Shown in pieces: positions 15,499-20,419 of a stretch of DNA of 20,419 bases (its first letter is position 1; every line of letters begins with the position of its first letter). The notes beneath the pieces are model-generated. The model was not told the origin of the DNA. It worked only from the letters and a program-made list of their open reading frames with translations, and searched no databases. Both the position numbers and the translations under genes were made by a program. The DNA is from an uncultured Nitrosopumilaceae archaeon (lineage in GTDB: Archaea > Thermoproteota > Nitrososphaeria > Nitrososphaerales > Nitrosopumilaceae): NCBI GenBank assembly GCA_937875805.1, contig CALFHG010000213.1:1-20419 (forward strand), in the 5' to 3' direction.

Positions 15499-15825
15499 CT
15501 AAACGCCTAGAGTTTCAGCCTTACTTAATTCTAAAAAGACTTTATCTCCAACTGATAGACCCATGTCTTTGTACTCATGCATTTCAAGTTTTAATTGAGT
15601 TACACCAGATTGCATACCAGACCCACCCATACCAGACATCATTTTGTTCAAGTCTTTCATCATGTCATTCATGTTTGAAAATCCCATCACCTTTGGTGCT
15701 CCAAAAGCAGGAGGTTGACTTGTAGTTCCTTCTTTTAGATCTTTTAGAGAGGATAATGATACTACAACGTATGGTGCCCCATCAGGTGCAGAATCGATGC
15801 TTTTTACTACAAATTCTTTCTTCAT
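15499..15825 (-). CDS. Uncharacterized methionine-rich 108-aa protein
   Basis: I do not recognise this family. The 108-residue protein has two strand-rich ends: residues 3-31 (EFVVKSIDSAPDGAPYVVVS and onward) and 76-103 (TQLKLEMHEYKDMGL, then DKVFLELSKAE), which could pair into a small beta barrel. Between them is a flexible segment rich in Pro and Gly and, at residues 47-71, eight methionines in 25 residues (Met 47, 52, 55, 56, 62, 63, 66 and 71). No signal peptide or membrane segment is seen. The methionines could bind copper or a hydrophobic surface, but this is speculation. A TATA-like box 26-27 bases upstream supports the start. Confidence 0.75.
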   Translation of the reverse strand: MKKEFVVKSIDSAPDGAPYVVVSLSSLKDLKEGTTSQPPAFGAPKVMGFSNMNDMMKDLNKMMSGMGGSGMQSGVTQLKLEMHEYKDMGLSVGDKVFLELSKAETLGV

Positions 15826-15846
15826 GTCTAGTGATGTATCTCATTC

Positions 15847-15856
15847 AATATAATTT
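15847..15856 (-). promoter_or_regulatory. Predicted TATA box for the methionine-rich gene
   Basis: AAATTATATT on the minus strand is centred 26-27 bases before the ATG at 15825. It lies between the arms of an inverted repeat (CTAGTG at 15828-15833 and CACTAG at 15870-15875). Confidence 0.5.
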
Positions 15857-15860
15857 TAAG

Positions 15861-15872
15861 GTGAATTTTCAC
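15861..15872. promoter_or_regulatory. Small palindrome in a divergent promoter region
   Basis: GTGAATTTTCAC is an inverted repeat with perfect 5-base arms (GTGAA and TTCAC) and a 2-base centre. It sits between the two divergent TATA-like boxes at 15847-15856 and 15894-15901, a position suited to an operator acting on both genes. No regulator is identified. Confidence 0.3.
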
Positions 15873-15893
15873 TAGATTCAGCAAGTTTGAAGA

Positions 15894-15901
15894 TTTAATT
15901 A
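15894..15901 (+). promoter_or_regulatory. Predicted TATA box for the 177-aa gene
   Basis: TTTAATTA is centred 26-27 bases before the TTG at 15924. It supports this start codon and a leaderless mRNA. Confidence 0.45.
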
Positions 15902-15923
15902 TAATTTTTGGGGTTTTAAAGCA

Positions 15924-16457
15924 TTGTCAGAAAATGTAAAAACGACATTACGATATTATGGAATTTCACCTTGGGAGATTGAAGTTCTTTATGGGTTTCT
16001 AAATTCTCACTTTACCATAATTCAAGAGGAGATAGAAGCAGATGATGAAAATTTTGTAAGTTTCTTAGATATTGATATCCCATTACAATTCAATAAAGAA
16101 TTTTTTCAATGGTTAGATTTCAAACGATGGGAGAAAATTAAATCAGTATTCAAGGAAATGAAAAGGAGAAGAGGTAGCGGAAATGCTTTAAAAATTATGA
16201 TTAATTTTTCTGGAAACCCAAAAATAATCTTTGTTATAGATATTGAAGATGGGCAATTATTTGGTAACGCATTAGAAAAAATTGATGGTGTTTTAGAATT
16301 ATTACCATATCATCTAGATCCAAAAAAAATACCATCAGAAATTTCTGAAATAACATACAAATTTGATTCAGAATCAGTCAGATGGCGTTTAGATACAGCA
16401 TCGTCTGAAAATAAAAAATATACATTTAGAGAAGATTCGTGGAATGAGATTATTTAA
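15924..16457 (+). CDS. Uncharacterized 177-aa protein
   Basis: I do not recognise this family. The 177-residue protein is soluble, acidic and rich in aromatic residues, with no membrane segment. The N-terminus contains LRYYGISPWEIEVLYGFLNSHF, then an acidic stretch EEIEADDENF. A helix with a basic patch (KEMKRRRGSGN) is near residues 82-92, followed by strands (LKIMINF and IIFVIDIED). The start is TTG with a TATA-like box upstream. The stop overlaps the convergent gene by 8 bases. It is divergent from the methionine-rich gene and may be co-regulated with it through the shared intergenic region. Function unknown. Confidence 0.72.
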   Translation: MSENVKTTLRYYGISPWEIEVLYGFLNSHFTIIQEEIEADDENFVSFLDIDIPLQFNKEFFQWLDFKRWEKIKSVFKEMKRRRGSGNALKIMINFSGNPKIIFVIDIEDGQLFGNALEKIDGVLELLPYHLDPKKIPSEISEITYKFDSESVRWRLDTASSENKKYTFREDSWNEII

Positions 16458-16842
16458 GATCTTTTTGTAAAGGTTCCAACAATTCATGTAGTTCTTTGTA
16501 TTTGGATTCTAAAAACTCTAAAGCATAAGTAAGTTTTTTAGATTTTCCATATTTGTAGCGAATTAATTCACGATGATGCCAATAGGTTGTATTGTCATCT
16601 ATAGATAGAGTAGTAAAGTAATCAGTTCCTTTCAAAGCATCAGGAAGTTTCACATCATGTGGAAATAAGAATTCCACAATAAACCACTCATCACCATCAG
16701 GATAATCAGACCCAGTCTCTACATCAAAAAATACATGTAGTAAATCAGATTGCATAAGACCACCATCATTGATAACAGGATGTTTAACAGATGATTTTTT
16801 AAAATCTAGATTAACTAGTTCTGGTTCAAAGAAACCCTTCAT
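16450..16842 (-). CDS. Uncharacterized 130-aa protein
   Basis: I do not recognise this family. From the ATG at 16842 the protein has 130 residues, with a strand-rich first part (LLHVFFDVETGS, then DEWFIVEFLFPHDVKLPDALKG), a THYWHH-like aromatic and histidine patch (TTYWHHRELIRYKYGK) and a long charged C-terminal helix (YALEFLESKYKELHELLEP). It appears soluble. The frame can start earlier at a TTG at 16890, which would add 16 residues; a TATA-like AGTTATAG lies about 25 bases before that TTG, so the longer form cannot be excluded. It is convergent with the 177-residue gene, overlapping by 8 bases. Confidence 0.68.
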   Translation of the reverse strand: MKGFFEPELVNLDFKKSSVKHPVINDGGLMQSDLLHVFFDVETGSDYPDGDEWFIVEFLFPHDVKLPDALKGTDYFTTLSIDDNTTYWHHRELIRYKYGKSKKLTYALEFLESKYKELHELLEPLQKDLK

Positions 16843-16940
16843 GATAGACTTTCTAAATATTTTATTTGATTCGTTAATATTCAAATGCAAAATAATATCC
16901 TACAAAACTTGCCTATAACTTCTTAGGTTCAAAACAAAAT

Positions 16941-17903
16941 CTATACTTCTAAAGAATCTAAAATTTTTGAAATATCAGTATTAGGATGACCATTTTTTGA
17001 AATATTTTGTCTTGCAGGAGGATTTTCTAAATAATTTGGAATCTTATCTTTTAATCTTTGAGTGTATGGAGAGATGAGTTCATTTTTGTAAAAAACGCCT
17101 GTTGGTATTTTATTTCCCCATTCAAGGGATTTAATCAGTGCCTGAGATAGTTTCTCATTTACTTCAACTTCAGAATCATAATGAACTACTGGTTCAAATC
17201 CTTGGTCTTCTAATTTGTAAATTCTAGAATGTCTTTTTTGTGCCTCATCAATTAAATCAGTACCAGCATACCAATCACGAGTATTAAGATCATTGTAAGT
17301 AGGACATGGTTGTAACACATCAAGAAATGAAAGACCCTTGTGATTTACTGCTTGAACAATCAAATCTTTGAGATGTCTAACATCATAAGAATACCCACGA
17401 GCTACAAATGTGAAACCGCTTGCAATTGCCAATCCAATTGGATTAACATTAGAATTTGTATTTGGTGAAGGTAATGATTTTGTTTTTTCACCTAGTTTCA
17501 AAGTAGGAGATGCTTGACCTTTTGTCAAACCATACACTCCGTTATCAAAAATAATGTAAGTCATATCCACATTTCGTCTACCTGCTGCAACGAAATGTCC
17601 TGCACCTATTCCCAAACCATCACCGTCGCCCCCTACTGCAACAACAGTTAGATCAGGATTTGCAATCTTTGCACCTTGGGCAAATGTCAAAACTCTTCCA
17701 TGCAATGTGTGAACACCATATGTGTTGATGTAGTGAGAGGTTTTACCAGAACATCCAATTCCAGAAAACATTGCAGCTTTATCTCGCTCTATACCCATCT
17801 CAGCCAAAGCCATCTGAATTGCATTAACTATTCCAAAGTCTCCACAACCAGGGCACCAATCATTATGGACATCAGTCTTGTAATCAGCTAGTTTAAGCGC
17901 CAT
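16941..17903 (-). CDS. 2-oxoacid:ferredoxin oxidoreductase, beta subunit
   Basis: This is the thiamine diphosphate and [4Fe-4S] subunit of a CoA-acylating 2-oxoacid oxidoreductase, which converts 2-oxoacids such as pyruvate or 2-oxoglutarate to acyl-CoA with ferredoxin, or runs in reverse to fix CO2. The 320-residue protein has cluster cysteines C17 and C20 ([10 protein letters not shown]), C51 ([11 protein letters not shown]) and C200 (LQPCPTYND). The thiamine diphosphate motif [10 protein letters not shown] is at 91-100, followed by [13 protein letters not shown]54, after GCSG, matches a lysine tied to 2-oxoacid selectivity in the Sulfolobus enzyme. The ATG overlaps the alpha-subunit gene by 11 bases. 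Substrate cannot be fixed from sequence; 2-oxoglutarate and pyruvate are both possible. Confidence 0.93.
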   Translation of the reverse strand: MALKLADYKTDVHNDWCPGCGDFGIVNAIQMALAEMGIERDKAAMFSGIGCSGKTSHYINTYGVHTLHGRVLTFAQGAKIANPDLTVVAVGGDGDGLGIGAGHFVAAGRRNVDMTYIIFDNGVYGLTKGQASPTLKLGEKTKSLPSPNTNSNVNPIGLAIASGFTFVARGYSYDVRHLKDLIVQAVNHKGLSFLDVLQPCPTYNDLNTRDWYAGTDLIDEAQKRHSRIYKLEDQGFEPVVHYDSEVEVNEKLSQALIKSLEWGNKIPTGVFYKNELISPYTQRLKDKIPNYLENPPARQNISKNGHPNTDISKILDSLEV

Positions 17904-19803
17904 GCATCAAGACCTCCCGTTTGTTTGCTTTGTTTTGAACAATTTTCTTAAGGGAATCATAAACTTCAGTACAAGTCATTGCTCGTCCACTGTATTTTAA
18001 GATAAAGTAATCAATGTCACGCGCAACATTTTGTTTGAATAATTTTCCTAATTGTCCTGAATAATTTGCTTCAATGTCAATTATGACTTTGGCATCTTTT
18101 AACAAGGAACTGACATAGTCACTTGGGAAGGGATTCATTAATTTTAATTGAATTAATCCAATAGAGATTCCTTCTTTTTTGAGTAAATCGATGGCATCAA
18201 GGACGGGACCCATTGTAGAGCCCCATGAGATTATAGTATATTCTTCAACACCAAAAGATACAGCTTGTTCTACATCAGGAATATTTTTTAGAATTAGATC
18301 TAGACGAGACATTCTCTTATCCATCATCCTTACACGCAGAATTGGGTCCTCAGTAATATGCCCAGTTTCATCAGACTCATCACCAGTATTCCAAAAAATT
18401 CCATTATCCATTCCCAATCTAGAACGAGGAGATATTCCATCATCAGTGAATTCAAATCGCCGATAACCATCATCGACTTTTTCTAAGAGTTTACCTCTAT
18501 TGATTGAAATTTTTTGAGGATCAAATCTCTTGCATGTAATTACTGAACTTGCATGGAATTTATCCATCATGTGAATAACTGGAACTTGAAAGACATCTGC
18601 ATAATTAAAACAATTACCAGTATCATAGAAACTCTCTTCAATTTCACCAGAAGCATAAACAATTTTTGGGAAATCCCCATGTCCTGCAAATACTGCAAAA
18701 AGTAAATCATCTTGACCATGTCTAGTTGGAAGTCCAGTTGAAGGTCCACTTCTTTGATAATTAGTAATAACGATAGGCACTTCATTCATTCCTGCCCAAC
18801 CTAACATTTCAGTCATCAATGCAAACCCAGGACCTGAAGTACATGTTGCAGAACGAGTTCCAGTTAATGCACCACCAATAGTCATCCCCATTGCAGAAAT
18901 TTCATCTTCTGTTTGAATTACAGCAGTAGAACCAGGTCTGTCATCAGTTATTTCTAAAATTTCATTTGTTTCTAGATATACTGATTCATCAGATGCAGGG
19001 GTAATTGGATAGTAAGGTTGGAATCTACAACCAGACGCCATTTTTCCTAAAGCAGTTCCCTGAAATCCTTGAACTAAAAGAGTTCCAGGCTCTTTTTTAG
19101 TTTCAGGTAATGTATAATTAAAATTTTCAAATTTTACAGTGGCATGATTGTAAGAATAAGTTGCAGTTTGCTGATTAATTTTTGCAATTTCAGGTTTTCT
19201 TGAAAAAATAGATTCAATTGTTTTTTGTAACGAACCAGGAGGCATCTTAACTAAACCTAAAGATAATGCTACTGCAATTACATTATACATTCTAACCAAT
19301 CCCTTCAAGCGAGGGTTTTCAGTTTCCTCAGAAAGAGTTTCTAGAATGGATTTAAAAGATACAGGAAATAGTTTTACACCATTTTCTTTTGCAATCTCTA
19401 AAACACCTGCAATTGTAAATGGTTTATTTTTTAATTCCAATTCCTTGTGCAGTCTTTCTTTGAAAGGGGCATCAAGTGTATGAACAGCATCAGTTTTTGT
19501 TTCATCTAAATTAGAATCATAAATTATTCCTCCACCAGATATTACCTCATTAAAATGACGAAAGATTGTTTCAGCATCAAATGATGCCATAAGATTGACA
19601 TCATTGACATTTGAATGAATTTTTTTATCAGCAACTCGGACTGTAAAGTAACTATGTTCCCCTTTGATGTTAGAGTAGAATTCTCTTTTACCAAATATTT
19701 GATATCCCATTTCGGCACAAACTTTTGAGAAGATATTTGCAGCAGACTCTACGCCACTACCTTGTGGACCTCCAATTAGCCAAGTGAAATCAACAGAACT
19801 CAT
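17893..19803 (-). CDS. 2-oxoacid:ferredoxin oxidoreductase, fused gamma-alpha subunit
   Basis: This is the large subunit of the two-subunit enzyme known from Sulfolobus and Aeropyrum. In 636 residues, the N-terminal gamma domain (about 1-200) starts with [17 protein letters not shown]. The alpha domain begins at about residue 240 with [22 protein letters not shown], followed by the signature YPITP at 265-269. The [20 protein letters not shown] and [15 protein letters not shown] segments are characteristic of this family. It carries no Fe-S cysteine motif of a delta subunit, so ferredoxin is probably the direct partner. The ATG at 19803 has a TATA-like box 27 bases upstream. It is co-transcribed with the beta subunit, which overlaps it by 11 bases. 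Confidence 0.94.
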   Translation of the reverse strand: MSSVDFTWLIGGPQGSGVESAANIFSKVCAEMGYQIFGKREFYSNIKGEHSYFTVRVADKKIHSNVNDVNLMASFDAETIFRHFNEVISGGGIIYDSNLDETKTDAVHTLDAPFKERLHKELELKNKPFTIAGVLEIAKENGVKLFPVSFKSILETLSEETENPRLKGLVRMYNVIAVALSLGLVKMPPGSLQKTIESIFSRKPEIAKINQQTATYSYNHATVKFENFNYTLPETKKEPGTLLVQGFQGTALGKMASGCRFQPYYPITPASDESVYLETNEILEITDDRPGSTAVIQTEDEISAMGMTIGGALTGTRSATCTSGPGFALMTEMLGWAGMNEVPIVITNYQRSGPSTGLPTRHGQDDLLFAVFAGHGDFPKIVYASGEIEESFYDTGNCFNYADVFQVPVIHMMDKFHASSVITCKRFDPQKISINRGKLLEKVDDGYRRFEFTDDGISPRSRLGMDNGIFWNTGDESDETGHITEDPILRVRMMDKRMSRLDLILKNIPDVEQAVSFGVEEYTIISWGSTMGPVLDAIDLLKKEGISIGLIQLKLMNPFPSDYVSSLLKDAKVIIDIEANYSGQLGKLFKQNVARDIDYFILKYSGRAMTCTEVYDSLKKIVQNKANKREVLMHGA

Positions 19804-19825
19804 AGATATTCACTCATTTCCTGGA

Positions 19826-19834
19826 TTTTAATAG
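19826..19834 (-). promoter_or_regulatory. Predicted TATA box for the oxidoreductase operon
   Basis: CTATTAAAA on the minus strand is centred about 27 bases before the ATG at 19803. The oxidoreductase genes therefore have their own promoter, separate from the small cysteine-rich gene just upstream. Confidence 0.45.
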
Positions 19835-19852
19835 TAAGAGGGTGCATTTTGT

Positions 19853-19996
19853 CTAACCTCCGGTGGCTGCATCAAACAATGCACATTCACATTTATCACG
19901 TTCACCACAATAAGGACACACACAAACACATTTTTCAATCGAATTTGCACATTCTACACAAATAGCAAATTCTTCTTCTTCAGATTCAGAAGGCAT
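19853..19996 (-). CDS. Small eight-cysteine protein (47 aa)
   Basis: A complete short frame runs from ATG at 19996 to TAG at 19853. The 47-residue product starts with an acidic run (glutamates at 4 and 6-9). It then has eight cysteines at positions 13, 16, 23, 25, 27, 30, 36 and 38: CVEC, then CVCVCPYCG, then CEC, ending in ALFDAATGG. The CxxC pairs suggest one or two zinc sites or a small Fe-S site. The codons look normal for the region and a good TATA box lies about 25 bases upstream. No known family is recognised. It precedes the ferredoxin-linked oxidoreductase genes on the same strand, so an electron-transfer or metal-handling link is possible but unproven. Confidence 0.72.
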   Translation of the reverse strand: MPSESEEEEFAICVECANSIEKCVCVCPYCGERDKCECALFDAATGG

Positions 19997-20017
19997 AGCA
20001 GAATTACAAAGAAATCG

Positions 20018-20023
20018 TATAAA
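20018..20023. promoter_or_regulatory. TATA box possibly shared by two divergent genes
   Basis: TATAAA on the plus strand (TTTATA on the minus strand) is centred 28-29 bases before the ATG at 20049 and 24-25 bases before the ATG at 19996. Both distances fit leaderless archaeal mRNAs. No second TATA-like element is obvious in the 52-base gap, so one box may serve both directions. Confidence 0.5.
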
Positions 20024-20048
20024 TGGTTTGAGATGAATATCAAGACTG

Positions 20049-20419
20049 ATGAAAAAGAAAGTCTTTCTTACAAGAACTTTACATGACTTTGCTCTAAAAG
20101 AGTTAAGGAAAAAATATCAGATTGAAATTCATTCAGGAAAAATTCCCATCCCACAAACAATATTGCGATCAAAGATTAAAGAGATAGACGGACTAATTTG
20201 TTTTCCATATGATAGTATCAATAAAAAAATTATTGAAGAAGGTAAAAATCTCAAAGTCATTAGCACGTACAGCGTAGGTTTTGATCATATAGATATTGAA
20301 TATGCTAAAGAAAAGAAAATCCGTGTTGGTTTTACTCCAGAAGTATTAACTGATGCAACAGCAGATATGGCATTTTTATTATTATTAGATATTGCCCGAA
20401 GAGTTACTGAAGGAGATAG
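20049..20419 (+). CDS. D-2-hydroxyacid dehydrogenase, N-terminal part (cut by window end)
   Basis: This belongs to the NAD(P)-dependent D-isomer-specific 2-hydroxyacid dehydrogenases, most like glyoxylate/hydroxypyruvate reductases (GyaR type). Only about 123 residues are in the window. They start with KVFLTRTLHDFALKELRKKY and contain the catalytic-domain pattern STYSVGFDHID (about residues 72-82) and LTDATADMAFLLLLDIARR (about 100-118), where the chain crosses to the nucleotide-binding domain. The GxGxxG motif and the catalytic Arg, Glu and His lie beyond the window edge. The ATG at 20049 has a TATA box 28-29 bases upstream. Phosphoglycerate dehydrogenase is an alternative, but the N-terminus fits the glyoxylate reductase group better. 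Confidence 0.88.
   Translation, partial: MKKKVFLTRTLHDFALKELRKKYQIEIHSGKIPIPQTILRSKIKEIDGLICFPYDSINKKIIEEGKNLKVISTYSVGFDHIDIEYAKEKKIRVGFTPEVLTDATADMAFLLLLDIARRVTEGD

Noticed and set aside
15826..15923. Possible C/D box sRNA (GTGATG-like sequence near 15831)
   Set aside because: No D box (CTGA) at the right distance on the same strand was found, and the region is better explained as a divergent promoter.

Overview
The window is AT-rich archaeal DNA, and its gene content and protein sequences point to an ammonia-oxidizing thaumarchaeon close to Nitrosopumilus. Evidence for this includes an archaeal exosome operon, ribosomal proteins eL18, eL43 (L37Ae), uL13 and uS9, RNA polymerase subunit D, prefoldin beta, Pcc1, an SBDS homologue, Nob1, a short XPF nuclease, CofE, and a two-subunit 2-oxoacid:ferredoxin oxidoreductase. 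Genes are packed with overlaps or gaps of a few bases. TTG and GTG starts are common. Most first genes of transcription units have a TATA-like box centred about 25-28 bases before the start codon, so most of these mRNAs are probably leaderless.

Layout. 34-1189 (minus): an uncharacterized 102-residue protein downstream of a two-domain rhodanese. 1280-2567 (plus): NAD kinase, then Nob1 overlapping it by 11 bases. 2610-3296 (minus): XPF-type nuclease. 3349-7150 (minus): a conserved information-processing cluster, in transcription order SDO1, Rrp4, Rrp41, Rrp42, L37Ae, Pcc1, with prefoldin beta behind its own predicted promoter. 7337-10042 (plus): RpoD, then L18e, L13, S9 and a sugar-phosphate nucleotidyltransferase. 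10020-13782 (minus): a four-gene operon with two complete aconitase-family hydro-lyases, one archaeal-type large/small pair and one bacterial-type LeuC/LeuD pair. 13836-14894: a small unknown gene divergent from cofE. 14943-16842: four lineage-specific unknown genes, including a predicted tail-anchored membrane protein and a methionine-rich protein. 16941-19803 (minus): beta and fused gamma-alpha subunits of a 2-oxoacid:ferredoxin oxidoreductase. 19853-19996 (minus): a 47-residue protein with eight cysteines. 20049 to the end (plus): the N-terminal part of a D-2-hydroxyacid dehydrogenase.

How the genes work together. The centre of the window is RNA and protein synthesis: exosome core, ribosome maturation (SDO1, Nob1), ribosomal proteins, the RNA polymerase assembly subunit, the t6A-modification subunit Pcc1 and a chaperone. 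The right half is central metabolism: branched-chain amino acid and possibly lysine or TCA hydro-lyases, coenzyme F420 maturation, ferredoxin-linked 2-oxoacid chemistry and a hydroxyacid dehydrogenase. I saw no mobile element, CRISPR array, tRNA or rRNA gene. I did not find a convincing new multi-gene system. The most interesting items are the Rpb3-like four-cysteine loop in an RpoD that lacks the Fe-S domain, the tandem hydro-lyase pairs with a YLKI loop, the small eight-cysteine gene with an apparently shared TATA box, and the cluster of unknown genes at 14943-16842.
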